Shown piece after piece: positions 35,060 through 47,560 of a DNA stretch of 64,000 nt (within the stretch, counting starts at the first letter, position 1; every line of letters begins with the position of its first letter). The stretch comes from Cephalotus follicularis (lineage: Eukaryota; Streptophyta; Magnoliopsida; Oxalidales; Cephalotaceae). Location of the stretch: assembly GCA_001972305.1 (NCBI GenBank), contig BDDD01003372.1, positions 51,562-115,561 of the forward strand. Direction: 5' to 3'. The notes below the pieces were generated by a model, which saw only the letters and a program-made list of their open reading frames with translations, had not been told where the DNA came from and made no database searches. The position numbers and the translations under genes were made by a program.

Positions 35060-36012
35060 CTATCTTGGTAATGTAAAATTAACCAAGAAATTCTCCATGA
35101 AAGGATTTGGGAGAGACTTCCTACGTTTTGGGAATGAAGATCTAAAAAGATAGATCAAATAGGTTGCTCGGACTTTCCGAAAGCCAGTACATTAGCAAAG
35201 TGCTGAAATGGTATGGCGTGAGAATTCCATACATGGCCTACTGCCAATTGGTCAAGGAATTCACCTTTCCAAGAGGTTGTCTTCATAGACTTCTGAGGAG
35301 AGTATATCCATGAGTTATGAGCCATATGCTTCAGCTGTGAGCTCCATCATTATGCCATACTTTGTACTAGGCCTGATGTTGCATATGCATTGTGTATAGC
35401 TAGTCGATTTTAGTCCAATCCTGGTGATGGGCACTGGGAAATAGCCGAAAATACCTGAGAGAGACTTAGGATTTCTTTTTGACACATGGAGAAGATAGTG
35501 AATTGAAACTTAAGGGTTATACAAACTCTGGTTTCATTTGTGATTTGGATGATCACAAATCCGTTTCAGGATATAGATTTGTCCTAAACGGAGGTGCTGT
35601 GAGTTGGAGGAGTTCAAAGCAATAGGATACTGCAGACTCCACCATGGAATAAGAGTATGTTGCAACCTTTGATACTAATAAATTAACTGTTTGGAAGCGG
35701 AAGTTCAGTGTGGAACTTATAGTGGCTCCAACCATCGTTCTTCCAGTTATGATGTACTGTCACGACGATGGAGGCTTTTGCACAAGCCATGGAACCCAGG
35801 TCTCATTACCGCTCCATACATATACAGTGACAGTATCATTAGATCAAATAGATCATATGATCAATGAGATCATACACAAAGGAAATGTTATATTAGAAAG
35901 ACTCGCGACGGAAGCAAACTTAGCAGACCCACTGACCAATGCACAGAGCAGTACTCGTGAGACGGTTAAAGTACAATATACTTAGGTTGTAGGACTTCGT
36001 GGCTTAAAGGCC
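35060..36012 (+). pseudogene. C3 pol: RT end and RNase H
   Basis: In changing frames: KFSMKGFGRDFLRFGN (RT), a piece equivalent to CTRPDVAYALCIASRF, then RNase H with [36 protein letters not shown]. The open stretch 35710-35985 contains the YC(D/H) region, HMINEIIHKGNVILERLATEANLADPLTN, and a stop just before the polypurine tract. Confidence 0.88.
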
Positions 36013-36021
36013 AAGTGGGAG
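36013..36021 (+). other. C3 polypurine tract
   Basis: AAGTGGGAG lies two bases before the 3' LTR start, the same wording as in C1. Confidence 0.88.
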
Positions 36022-36023
36022 TT

Positions 36024-38606
36024 TGTTAGATTAGGGGTGTCCCTACAAGCCATGAGGTGGCTGCATGCATATAAATGCTCACTCCTTAAATCTACATTCT
36101 TAGTTCCAGTTATGTTTTATGTGCATATTACAGTTACATTGGCATCTGCTATATGTATTATCCCAAACCATTGACATGGATCAGTTAATCACAATGTTAA
36201 CTGAATACACATATAGCGCCCTGTCGATAAAGGGTTGGATCTCGTGCCTGGGAGGTTATGAGAATGAGATCCTTACTCTCTTTTGACAAAACGTTGCAAG
36301 TCATAGGTTCACTTTCTTAGGGAAATTGATGAATCGGACAAACTTGCTGTGTTATGCTTGCTCCCAGGTGTTATTGGAGGATGGATTCTCTCATTGTCAT
36401 TTGGGTTTACCCTAAAGCTAATGCGGGGTACGTGCTAGGATGAATGATACTGAACCGACCCACCATAGGAAATCTATTTGGATAGTCACTACCTTTGTCA
36501 ATAGGATTCCTATAGTCTTGTTAGTGTATAGTCGATGGAGACTAGTAGGCCATACATGACTTGCGTTGTGTCCATTGATTTCTGCCTTCCCCAGCTCTAG
36601 CCATGAGCTGAAAAAAGGGTTGTCTTTGGGCCTTGTGGGAGTTACATTGAGATGTATGGACGAGTGCGCAACAAGGGATCGTCAAACCTATAGTGAGGGT
36701 GACCGACTCTATAGTATCTGTGACCGTTGTAGACTTAAATCCTGCCCAGGTGGAGGCAGACTCGAAACGGGGTTTCTGGGGAGGTCTGTCGATAGTCTCA
36801 GTGCGTTCATGGATTTATAGTTATCACGGTCTTACTTGGGGTTGACATTTATCCAAACCCTAGTCCACGGTCTAAGCCAAGTATGACGAGGGATACATGA
36901 CACATAAACAGATGATAGGCTTAAAGCACTGGTTAACCGGCTAACGAATGATAGACGTGGAAGTCTACGGATCCGAGGGATGATTGGATATCATACCGGG
37001 GCTGTTTTGATAGTCAGGACTATTAGGATGGTCGTACCAAGACTTAAGGATATTTTGGAAAATTTATCACTGTACTGGAATCCAACTGGGCTTTCGGGTC
37101 CCACCTAATTTTGGAACAGGTTGATATGTCGAGGGATATGTCATTTAGTGAGAGGTTAGCATCGAGGGAGATGTTACTTTGCTAGAACGTTTTATTTACT
37201 GAACAAGTGAGTTCAAGCATCACCATAATAGAATGTTCCATGCGAATGGTTGTTTGTTTAACGAATGAATACAATGGTTATTTATTTGTTGAGAGAGCTT
37301 AAGGGCTTGTGGATTAATTGAAGGCAGACTTTGGAGCTCGCCTGCAGACCTCGAAGGCAGAGGTCAGATCTCAAAGTCAGACCTCGGAGCCAAACGTCAG
37401 ACCTCGGATGCAGATGTCAGAGCTTGGAGCTCGATGTCAGAACTCGAAGGCAGAGGTCGAAGCTCACAGTTAGTCCTCATAGCTCATAGCTAGTCCTCAG
37501 TGGCGAAGGTCAGAGCTCAGAGGCAGAGGTCAGGACTCGAAGTCATACCTCGCAACTCGCATGCATACCTCAGAGGTAGAGGTCGGAGCTCAAATTCAGA
37601 TCTCGCAGCTCGCATGCAGAACTCAATGGTAGAGGTCAGAGCTCAAAGGTGGTCCGTTATTGGGCTTAAGGAATGCCGGCCTAAACACTAGTCCGCAACC
37701 ACCTTAGTTGACCATTATGAAAACAGGTGGCAACGGGTTTATGTGGGGAAGGTAAAAAGAGAAAGGATAAGTAAAGTTAAAAAGAGATATTTTCTTTGGA
37801 CTGGCGTATGGGACACACTTAGCACACTTCCTTCTCTCAACCTTCTGAACCCGTCAAAAGCTCTCTCTCATTATTCTCTTCCTTTGTGTCGTCTCTTACT
37901 CTTCCATTGGAAGACATGGCTAGAGCTTGGAGCTCTTGAAGAGTAGAGAACAAATCAACCTCATCTTACCCTCCATGATCATGATAGGTGGAGATAACTC
38001 ACACCCAGTGTTTTATCTTTATATATTGTGATCCTTAGTTTTAGGATGTAAACACTAAACCTTCTCCACCTTAAAAGTGCCTTCACATATGATGCTTGTT
38101 GTGAGTAGTGGAGTAACTTTAATGAAGATGGAAGCTTGGATTTAAAGTGTAGAAGGAGCACACCAAGGAAGGAGTATAAGACTTTTGGTAAATGCTTTTA
38201 AACATCATTCTTTGTTCTTTTGGTTGTGGTAGCTTCGGGTTCTAGACCCTAAGGGTTCCAAGTAGGAATCCTGGATACCCTTTGGGTTTAGGCTTGATGC
38301 CCATGGGTTGGATGACATGGATTAGGGTTTTGGTGTGCAAACCCCAATCTATTACTTTCTATGGCCAAAGCTCGGGTTAGTGAAACCCTTGCTCCAACTC
38401 GTGCCCATTCATGCTTGGATGATCAGTTAGAACAGTTCGATTGAAAGCTACATTAGTGATCCTTGGCCTATTGGTACAATTATGGACTTTGTATTGTTGT
38501 ACGTCCTATTGCTTGGGGACTTTTGGGTTAACATTTTTTAATCCAACCCTAAATCCTAAGTCCGTAAATGCACCTTTTCCCCATATAGCCTGGTCTTTTC
38601 TCAACA
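36024..38606 (+). repeat. C3 3' LTR
   Basis: 2583 bp, TGTTAGATTAGGGG to TTTTCTCAACA. It has small deletions relative to the 5' LTR, for example near 36560-36590. Confidence 0.92.
37321..37650. repeat. GAGGTC/GACCTC/GAGCTC array, 3' LTR of C3
   Basis: Homologous to 28640-29010 but a few units shorter, so unit number has changed since the two LTRs were identical. Confidence 0.85.
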
Positions 38607-38611
38607 CAGAT

Positions 38612-39055
38612 GTAATCCTTTTATCGCTTCCTCTATCCCACTCTCAGTTCATCATTAACTTCAAAATGAACAAAGTTCAGGTCTTTTTTTCTTATCTCCT
38701 CAACATGTTGAGGGATACTGAGATTTACCTCCCAAGTCCAAACCTGTTTTGCACTTGAATTACACTTCTCAAAACAAAACAAAACAAATGGGAAGAATGC
38801 CTTTGAAAAGCAAGGGCAAGAGCAAAGGTAAGTAGGCAAGGCATAAGGCAGTGCAGCCTTATGCAAGGCCACAGGCAGCTGTACCCCCACCAAGGGTGGC
38901 AGTTATGGTGACAGAGATAGCCTCTACATCAACCGAGCCTTCTCCTAAGGGCCCGTGTTTTTACTGCGGTGTAGTAGGGAACTGGAAGAGGAACTGCAAG
39001 TAGTTCCTATATTCCATTGGCAAACCCCAAGTCAAATGTGAGCCTTCTATATTTA
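38612..39055 (+). pseudogene. C2 gag, C-terminal part with zinc knuckle
   Basis: This resumes the split gag: DVILLSLPLSHSQFIINFKMNKVQVFFSYLLNMLRDTE, then a stop near 38758. In another frame comes the knuckle CFYCGVVGNWKRNC near 38955-38998. The usual knuckle His is Asn here, which would weaken zinc binding. Confidence 0.85.
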
Positions 39056-40663
39056 TGATTCAGATAAATAGGTCTATTGATAAGAGTTATCCTACTTCTT
39101 GGGTATTAGATATTCAATGTTTCTCACACATTTGTGTTAATGTGTGGGACCTTCAAGGAAGTAAAACCCTGGCGAAGGGAGAAGTGGACCTGAAAGTAGC
39201 TGGTGGAACAAGCATTGAAGTATTAGCTATAGTATCCACTTGTATTTTGTTGCCCATTGGCAAGAACCTTGAGCTCAAGAACACTTTATTTGTATATTCC
39301 TTATGGAAGAACATCATTTCTATTTCTGCACTTATGGCCGATGGCTTTACTTGTATTATTAAAGACAAGAGTTGTTCTTTATATATGAATGATGCTTTGT
39401 ATGTTGAATGTTTTATTGACAATGTGTTATATATAATAAATAGGCATATTAATTTAAATATTGAAAACGGAACCAAAAGAAAGAGAGATGACATTAACTA
39501 GGCATACCTCTAGTACTGTAGACTTGGTCACGCAGGTGAGAAAAGAGTTCATAGGTTGGTTAGTGAGGGATATCTTGATATCTCTCACAGTGAATCATTT
39601 CCAACCTGTGAACCCTGTCTCAAAGGAAAAATGACTAAATCACCCTTTATGGGATAAGGGGAGAGGTCTACAGATTTATTGGGTGTAGTGCGCACAAATG
39701 TGTGTGGCCCAATGCCTATTCAGGCAAGAGGTGGTTATTCCTACTTCATAACCTTTACTGATGATCTTTCATAGTACGGGTACTTGTACTTGATGAAGCA
39801 TAAGTCTGAGGCCTTTGAAAGGTTCAAAGAATTCAGAATCAAAGTAGAGAAACAAACTAGAAAGAGTATTAAAACTCTACGATCAGATCGTGGAGGCGAA
39901 TACCTTTTCATTGAGTTTCTAGGTTATCTCAGGGGAAATGGGATTCTCTCTCAGTGGACTCCTCGAAGAACACCATAACATAATGGTATATTAAAAAGGA
40001 GAAACCGTACCCTACTAGATATGGTGTAAAGCATGATGAGCCATGCAGATCTACCATTATCTTTCATGGGACATGTCCTAGAAACCGCACTCAATTTGTT
40101 GAACAGGACACCAATGAAATCTACACCCAGTACGCCATATGAGATATGAATTAGGAAGAAACCTAATCTTAATTACTTTAGGATATAGTGTTGCTTAGCT
40201 TATGTCAAGCTAGAAAAAGGAAAAAAGTTGGAGATTAGGTCAGTTAAATGCAAGTTTGTAGGCTATCCCATGAACTCTATGGGATACTACTTCTACTACT
40301 CTGATAAGAACAAAGTGTTTGTTTCAAAGCATGCCACTTTCATAGAGAAAGAGTTTCTATTGGAAGAATCCAGTGGGAGTAGTGTTGAGCTAGATGAGAT
40401 TTCATCTACTCAGTAGATAAATGACCAACCAGTTGAGCCTGTAGCAATAGTGGAACCTCTTGACACACAACCTTCTCGAAGGTCTAGTAGAATACCTAGG
40501 GAACCCGACAGGTACTATGGGAGTTTTCTCATAGAGGGAACCCGAGAGATGAATCTTAAGATGAGGATCCAACTAATTACCTAGGAACTATATCAGCTAT
40601 AGACTCAGAGAAATGGCAGGAAGCCATAAAATCCGAAATGAACTCCATGTACTCCAACCAAAT
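39056..40663 (+). pseudogene. C2 pol: protease, pre-integrase, integrase
   Basis: The protease segment begins SWVLDIQCFSHICVNVWDLQGSKTL; the usual D-T-G is D-I-Q, so the active site is lost. It runs to LFVYSLWKNIISISALMADGFTCI. Then come CRLGHAGEKRVHRLVSEGYLD, CEPCLKGKMTKSPFMG, stop codons, FITFTDDLS, YLMKHKSEAFERFKEF, TLRSDRGGEYLFIEF (second catalytic Asp present), the RRNRTLLDMV helix region (Glu replaced by Lys), and KCKFVGYPMNSMGYYFYY…FIEKEFLLEE. At least eight stops are visible. Confidence 0.9.
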
Positions 40664-40672
40664 CTGGGTGTT

Positions 40673-40904
40673 CACTTAAAAAGAATGTTTTAAAATTTAT
40701 AGCCGCAAGTGCACGGATCATGCAGTAACGGGTCGAACGCAGGGAAACGTAAACTAGTTATACACACTTTTGGGTAGTATTTTTGCACTTTGGTCATTTA
40801 GAACTTGTACCTGAAAATCATTAAAACACAACCAAAGTAGTCTATTCCAAGCATAAAAGTATCACAAATAATGCATTAAAAACTACACATTTTTATGCTA
40901 AACA
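40673..40904. mobile_element. Small insertion in C2 with 9-bp duplication
   Basis: 232 bp between CTGGGTGTT (40664-40672) and CTGGGTCTT (40905-40913), a 9-bp direct repeat with one mismatch. The C2 frame resumes on the far side. A 9-bp duplication suits a Mutator-like miniature element. However, the ends (CACTTAAAAAG / GCTAAACA) are not convincing inverted repeats. It contains GCCGCAAGTGCACGGATC, a word I associate with common plant dispersed repeats. No coding. Confidence 0.55.
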
Positions 40905-42229
40905 CTGGGTCTTGGTAGATGCACCTGAGGAAAGTTGTCACGCCCCGGTTTCAGGTAAACGTACATAAGAGCGGTAAAGGCAATTAACATATAAGATTCA
41001 GGTTATGCAAATACCATAAAATTTAAACTTTTCAAACAAATATCAGTTGTGGAAGCATTAAAACTCATAAGCTGAAAACACGTAACGTGCATCCCATACT
41101 GCACGCTACTTAAACCAAGTCTGTCATTGTCAAAAGCCCACAAAACAGAGCGTGATCCATAATACATTAATCAGTAACATCAGAAAAATCTAGTAACTGG
41201 AAAATACAGTACACAACACACAAAGGGACATAACCCCTGATAAAGCATTATTAAAACTTGTACTTCATCCATGCTGATTCCCAAGCTGGTCCACTGCATC
41301 AATCTATAAAGTAGGGGGTTAGCCTTTGTCCTCACTCGGCTAAGCCATAAGAGTAGTTTGGGATCAACATTACATCCATGTCATGTGATGTATGCACAGG
41401 TGATGCAATACAGTAGAAATACTAGTTTATATATATATATATGATATAATTTAACAGTACGGTAAAAATATCAGTAGGAACATATATGAAAAATATATGT
41501 ATGCAACAACAGTACAGTGGTAGCCCGGCCAGGGCTACATCAAACAAGCACAGTAGTGTCTGAACAAGACCAATAAACAGTACAGTAAGTCCACAAAGGG
41601 ACCACAAACAGGCAGGCAGTATGTGTAATGCCGCCAACTCTTGGCCCCACGTTACGCTCCCACTTCGGTCCATTCTCCAGGCAACCAAGCAAGACAATAG
41701 TACAGTACAGTGAGTTACCCAGCCAACTCCTGGCTCCTAGGTCAACCCTACCACTAGCCGGCGCTGGCAGTCTCCGCTATGTAACTAGTGGCTCAAGCAC
41801 AACCACACAAAATTCACAGAGCAAATAGTGAATAGTCACAGTAAACAGTGCAGTAAATAGTACAGTAATGATCGTTAGATCAACAACAGGCAGTTCATTT
41901 CAAACTATTTTTGAAGGTGATAACATTTGAAATATGTATTTCTAATAGATAGAAAATACTTAAAACAATTCAGTAGTGGAAATCGCTTTCCAGATTGTTT
42001 GAAAATACATTATTAACCAATATATATTTTTGTACTCAAAATAGTGTATTCCGAGTTCACATATGCATTTCTAAATATCATAACTTAGAAATCATAAACG
42101 ATTTATAGGCAGTCAATAAACAGGCAATAAACAGTGTACATGCAATGCATATAAATGCTCAAATGCATCCTAACAGGAGTCAGGATCGTTTCGTATTGTT
42201 AAATAAGAAAACTTACAAACAGTACAAGA

Positions 42230-42500
42230 AGGCATCGCTGTTTATTATTAGGCGTCGATGTCTTTGTCCCGCATCGTCGAGGCTCAAGTCCTTAGCGTCA
42301 GCGCTTTCCACTATTTGAAGACGTCGATGTCCATCTTTATAGGCATCGACGCTCAAGGTATGGAACCTTAAACGTCAGCGTATTGCTTAAGGCGTCGACG
42401 CGTTAAGGTAGGAACCTTAGGCATCGATGTATAATACGTCAATATCCAAGCAGATAACCCAAAGGCGTCGATGTTCTTTAAAGACGTCGACGTGTTTCGA
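42230..42500. repeat. GGCGTCGATG / AGACGTCGATGTC array
   Basis: About twelve words such as GGCGTCGATGTC, GACGTCGATGTCC, GGCATCGACGCTC and AAAGACGTCGACGTG in 270 bp of the solo LTR. Confidence 0.85.
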
Positions 42501-43419
42501 GCACCAGTCGTCTTCTTCCTCATGACGTGACAAACAGTAATCAACACAGTCCATATACATGCAAGACAACATGTAATCAAGCCAGGAAACCAACATACAG
42601 ATACATATCACATACCCAGCATAACATGGCATTGACCCAGTAATCAAAAACAGTTCAATAATCATGCAATCTATGCACAAAAACCATAGTCCAGGCATGA
42701 ACATTAATCTCAAAAATACGATTATGGCTTCCCTTTCCTTTTTGTTCCAAGTTAGGAACTAGAAAGTCCACATCTTTAAGTCCTAGAACCGGCCACAGCA
42801 GCTTCAAGGATCGTCCTGTTGCTGATAGCCACAAGCTTCAAGTTCCAAGCTCCAAAATGCTCAACAATGGTGGAGGTTCCCTTTCCTTCTCTCACTGGTA
42901 TCTCTTAAAACTCACTGGTTTCACACCTTTTTCTTTTCACAAGTGTTTCAGCAGGAGAGAGGTGAAGGAGAAGGTGCTTTTAAGCTGATGGTTCCCTTCT
43001 CTTTCTTCCTCCCTGCCTTGAATGCACTCCCACACTCACACACATGTTCTCTTCCCTTTCCCGTTTTTGTTCTTTTCTTCCTCTGCATTTTTGTAGGCCA
43101 CATGTGTCTAGGACACTTCCCACCCCTGCATGCAATAGCTGAGCTCGTTTCTCAGCCTTTGTCTCAGCTCTCACTCCAGACAACGCCACACTCCCTCTAA
43201 CCGTTCGTTGCATGCACACATGTCCCTCTATTCTTTGCACTTGTTGCATGCTATCACATGTGTCACCCTTACCCTCACAACTTCAGTCATGCAGGTCAGG
43301 GAGCCATATGCATGCTCAACACGTCCCATTTCGTGCGTCAAGGTGCCTGCAAAAGGCCCTAAATTGTTTCTCTTTGCACGTTATTATGTCAGTAGAATAA
43401 CGTGTCTGACATTCGATGT

Positions 43420-43580
43420 TACGCATCGACGTCTTCTTTAGACGTCGACGTCCTTCCCCTTTTTACACGAGGGCGTCGATGTTCTCGCCTGCATCGACGT
43501 GCATATGCATGCAGTTACATGCGTATCTTTGTTTCAAAGGCATCGATGCGTTCAAAAAGGCATCGACGTGTTTTTCCCAA
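43420..43580. repeat. GACGTCGACGTC array
   Basis: This includes the perfect 12-bp palindrome GACGTCGACGTC at 43441-43452 and GCATCGACGTC, GGCGTCGATGTTC and GGCATCGATGCG words. It is separated by about 0.9 kb from the first array in the same LTR. Confidence 0.85.
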
Positions 43581-43766
43581 AACAGCGCCGTTTTACTTCA
43601 AATTGCCCTTTTAACATTTATTTAACATTTTTAATCCAAAATCAATATCATTAGATTTGGAAAACATCATCAAAGTCGGGAAATCCATCATTTTATTAAT
43701 TCCACAATAAAAGTACATTTACATCGTGAAATTACAACATATGAAAATCCAGGACGTTACAAAAGT

Positions 43767-44802
43767 GTTCCCATATGGTGCAAATGGCTCTTTAAGAGAA
43801 AGATTGGAAAGGATGGGAATGTTAACACCTTCAAAACAAGACTAGTAGCCAAACGCTATAAACAGAGTGAAGGAATCGACTATAAAGAAACCTTCTCTCC
43901 TATTGTCGTGCTTAAATCCATTTGGATTTTCCTTGCTATTGATGCACACCATAACTATAAGATATGGAAGATGTATGTAAACACTGTCTTCCTCAATGGA
44001 CATATTGAAGAAGACATCATATGACCCAATATGAGAGTTTCATATCCAGTGGTAATGACCACAAGGTGTGCAAACTTAATAGATCCATTTATGGATTGAA
44101 GCAAGCCTCCAGAAGCTGGAACATCTGTTTTGATGAAAAGATCAAAGAGTTTGATTTCTTAAAAAATGAAGATGAATAATCTGTGTATAAGAAATTGAGC
44201 GAGAAATCAGTCGTATTCTTGATTCTTTATGTTGATGACATACTACTCATTGGGAATGATGTAGGTATGTTAACTAAAACCAAGAAATGGTTGTCCATAG
44301 TTTTCTCCATGAAGGATTTGGGAAAAACATCTTACATCTTAGGAATCAAGGTCTATAGAGATAGAACTAAGAGGATGCTTGGACTATCCCAATCCTTATA
44401 CATAGACAAAGTGCTAAAGAGGTTTAGCATGAAAAATTCCAAGAGAGGCTACTTACCTTTCTGTCATGGGATTAAGTTTTCTAAGTCGATATCTCCTAAG
44501 ACATCAGATGAAAGAGAGCACATGATACATATTCTCTATGTTTCTGAAATAGGGAGCATCATGTACGCTATGTGGTGCACATGATCAAATGTTGCTTTTC
44601 CTGTAAGCGTACTAGCAGATATCAGTCAGATCCAGGTGAGAGTCACTGGAAGGCAGTCAAGGACTTACTTAAGTACCTGAAAAGGACTAAAGATATGTTC
44701 CTAGTCTATGGAAAAAATAGTTTAAAAATAGATTTACGGACTCTGACTTTCAAACAGATGTGGATGATTCTAGATCTACATCGGGTCGCGTATACACCTT
44801 GA
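43767..44802 (+). pseudogene. C2 pol: reverse transcriptase
   Basis: VPIWCKWLFKRKIGKDGNVNTFKTRLVAKRY, then YKETFSPIVVLKSIWIFLAI and IWKMYVNTVFLNGHIEEDII. A broken stretch follows, then the open part from 44183 with an intact YVDD box (LILYVDDILLIGNDVG), MKDLGKTSYILGIKVYRDRTK, GLSQSLYIDKVLKRFSMKNSKRG and GSIMYAMWCT. It shifts frame, and RNase H starts near DSRSTSGRVYTL, cut by the solo LTR at 44803. Confidence 0.92.
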
Positions 44803-44939
44803 TGTTGGAATCTTATGGCGATTTAAACAATAAAATATCTAGATACATAAAACCCTAATATATATATTGTATTATCATCTCATGAATATATAGCCATACG
44901 ATTCATACGCAAGATCTTTTGAGCATACATATACATTTA

Positions 44940-44940
<1 letters not shown>

Positions 44941-44977
<37 letters not shown>

Positions 44978-44982
44978 TATAA
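44941..44982. repeat. (TA)n microsatellite
   Basis: About twenty TA units with one GT interruption, in the copia solo LTR. Confidence 0.95.
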
Positions 44983-46656
44983 GGAGTAGCAGGCGGAATT
45001 ACTCACATTAATGGAGTAGCTCCTTCCTTCTTCCTTTGAGTCTTCTTGCTTCCAAAAGCGTAGGTTCCTTGTTTCTATGAAACGGTTCTAGCCTCCAAGT
45101 GTAAAAGGCCTCCAAGGTATCCACATCAAGCTTCAATTTCCAACACCTGGTTTCTCAAACCTTCAACTCTTGATTATGTTCTTGAGAGAGAAAAGAGAGA
45201 AGACTCCAAAAGAACACAAAAACATGTACATTATAGGAGGGGGGTGTGCTCTATATATAGTTGCTGCTAGACAATCATATTAGAACACAAACTCTTTTGC
45301 TTCTAGGAGAAGTCTCCTATTCCTTCTAGGATAAGTCTTCTTTTCCTTCTATAATTCTAATTTATCTTAATCTCATTAAGGATAATTAATCTCATTAATT
45401 ATAATTAGAAAATTATTATCCTAATTTTTCTCTCATAACCGTGTTGGAAATATCAGCCCGTATTGTGTGTGACCCTATGAGTTCACTATTATGCTGACCG
45501 TAGGATTAAATCATGATACTCACAATTATCCAATTAAATATTTATTATCACATAAAAAATATTCTCTTGGACATATCGAATTAAAACTCTTTTAATTCTT
45601 TTCTTCCAAGATTAATTTATCAATTTAATCTCGGGCATCCCACTGGTCGACATCGACATCTAGCAATGCATAATGACCCCCAGGTAATATGAATAATTTG
45701 TGAACCACTATTTATAGGTACATGCACGTATAGTCCCTCCATTGACAATGCTCTAATTAAATCTAGGGTACGGATTATGTCAGACCCCAATAATTTAATC
45801 TTAAGCCCCGTGACTATCTTTCATTAGCCTAGATAATATTAGAGGTGCCCCTCTAATATTCAACCAATGATATCACACTCTTGATATCGTGACTGGCCTG
45901 GCCAGATGATTAATTGCTAATGAAAATCATCATGAGTATAATCTTCTTTTACTACAAGCAATGGATTCATTATTACCAGTTCACATGCCTCTATACATAA
46001 GCGTACTATGTCCAACTAATGCATGTATACACTTCATAGAATATGTATTTAAGTATCATCAAAACACAGAACCTTATGCACAAGACATCCAGTGATGGCT
46101 CATGTCCAAGGACCACATGCACTGCTATAAAACTAGAATTCTGTCTGACATGTAAGTAAAACTCCATACATATATTCTATCAATAGTCACCTTCAGTGAA
46201 CTGGGGAAACGAGCACCCACGTAGTTGTCATAGCATCATCCATGCGAGTGAGAGTGAGATCAGTCATCTTCTGCTTACCGATCTGACAGTAAGTGCTGGT
46301 CTATCCTGATTGATCATGCCTTGAGTGTCAATCCTATGACTAGGAAGATTTGAAATAAAGTATACCGAGATTGCAATTCTCACATCACGATCTCATCATG
46401 AACTTGGTTCTCTAACTTTATTCCAGGACATTCATTTACAATTGAATTAAGCATGTATTAATGAAACTGTGATGACCCGAATTCCCTTTTGTACTGTTCA
46501 TGCATACATTGTACCGTATTGTACTGTATTGAACTGTATTGGATAATTGAAAGATATTGGATCGAGGTATTCATATACCTATTGTTTATAGTATTGATTA
46601 TATGCATGTATAGTCGGGATATTTGGGTTAAGTTTCGGAGATTTGGCTGGATTGGC

Positions 46657-46663
46657 TATATAA
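46657..46663 (+). promoter_or_regulatory. TATA box of gypsy solo LTR
   Basis: TATATAA followed by GTCAATC, then a CT-rich tract (46680-46745). The same layout is found in the G1 LTR. Confidence 0.6.
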
Positions 46664-47154
46664 GTCAATCATTTTGCCCTTTTCCTCTCATTCTCTCATT
46701 TTCTCAATTTCACCTTCTCTCTCTACCCTTCTCCTTCTCTCTCTTGCTGGGCAGCCTCGCCACTTCTTCCCAGCAGCTCCGGATTTGCTCCTCCATCAGT
46801 AAAATAGCAATTGCAAGTTAGCTTTGCTGCCAGAACAAGAAAACATCAAGTTCTTGGGTGTTTCTAGCCATTGTTTGATTGGAAGCTCAACTGTTGAAGC
46901 TCCAGTTAAAGGTAGGATTTCTTTACTTGAATTGCCTACTGCTAGATTTATTGATTGAATGAATTGAATGATTGAGTGATTGTATTGTATTGTGTTATAA
47001 GGGTTTTAAAATTGAATCCTTGATAAGGTTGTAACAAGTTTCACTAACCTTAAATGAGTGATTTTAACCCTTGGTTTTCAAAGAATTGCTTTAAACTGGA
47101 TTTTGACCTGAGATCGGCTACTTTTTCTGCTAAAAACTGGTTTTTACCAGCACA

Positions 47155-47560
47155 AAGGTCGACGCCTAGCCCATTGGCGTCAATGCCTTGAGCTTTTGAC
47201 TGCTTTACTGGAGTTTTATCTGACCTTAGCATCAACGTGTATCTTTGGCGTTGACGCCTCCGACCTGGGATTTCTTTCTCCCAGGAAAAACATCAACGTA
47301 AATCATATCAGCCATCTCAGTTTTGATATTTTTGGTTTACGCGTCGATACCTTGACCTAAGGACGTCAACACCTAAACCCATTGGTTTATAGAAAGGTGT
47401 CGCACGTTGACGCCTACGTCAACGCCTAAACCTACTGGTTTTTAAAAATGCGATGCGCGTCGACGCCTTCTGCCAAAGCATTGACGCCCATCGGCCTACT
47501 ATTGAAAGTAAATGTTAAGCGTCGACGCGTGTATCCACAGCGTTGATGCCTAACGCCCTG
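47155..47560. repeat. GCGTCGACGCC / GCGTTGACGCC array
   Basis: About fifteen words such as GGTCGACGCC, GGCGTTGACGCC, GCGTCGATACC and ACGTCAACGCC, with the perfect palindrome GCGTCGACGC at 47519-47528. It is the counterpart of 9081-9370 in the G1 LTR but with GTCGAC rather than ATCGAT cores. Confidence 0.85.

Larger units (their letters stand above)
27320..38606 (+). mobile_element. C3: Ty1/copia element nested in C2 gag
   Basis: LTRs 27320-29959 (2640 bp) and 36024-38606 (2583 bp) start TGTTAGATTA and end CTCAACA. The flanking 5-bp duplication has one mismatch, CAAAT (27315-27319) and CAGAT (38607-38611). C2 gag continues across it (…LIQDV / DVILLSLPLSHSQF). The interior has a primer site, degraded gag/protease, integrase, RT, RNase H and a polypurine tract. 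It was itself hit by an L-family LTR at 33924-35054. Confidence 0.92.
40936..43761 (-). mobile_element. Solo gypsy LTR in C2
   Basis: 2826 bp, TGTCACGCCCCGG to GGACGTTACA. The perfect target duplication AAAGT lies at 40931-40935 and 43762-43766. C2 pol continues across it (…DAPEES / VPIWCKW). Minus orientation (ending GGGGCGTGACA) is inferred from the other gypsy LTRs. No gag or pol. It carries two palindrome arrays, 42230-42500 and 43420-43580. Short frames inside have no family match. Confidence 0.88.

Noticed and set aside
42943..43625. Cluster of 60-90-codon frames on both strands in the solo LTR
   Set aside because: Overlapping frames in CT-rich and palindrome-rich LTR DNA; none resembles a protein.
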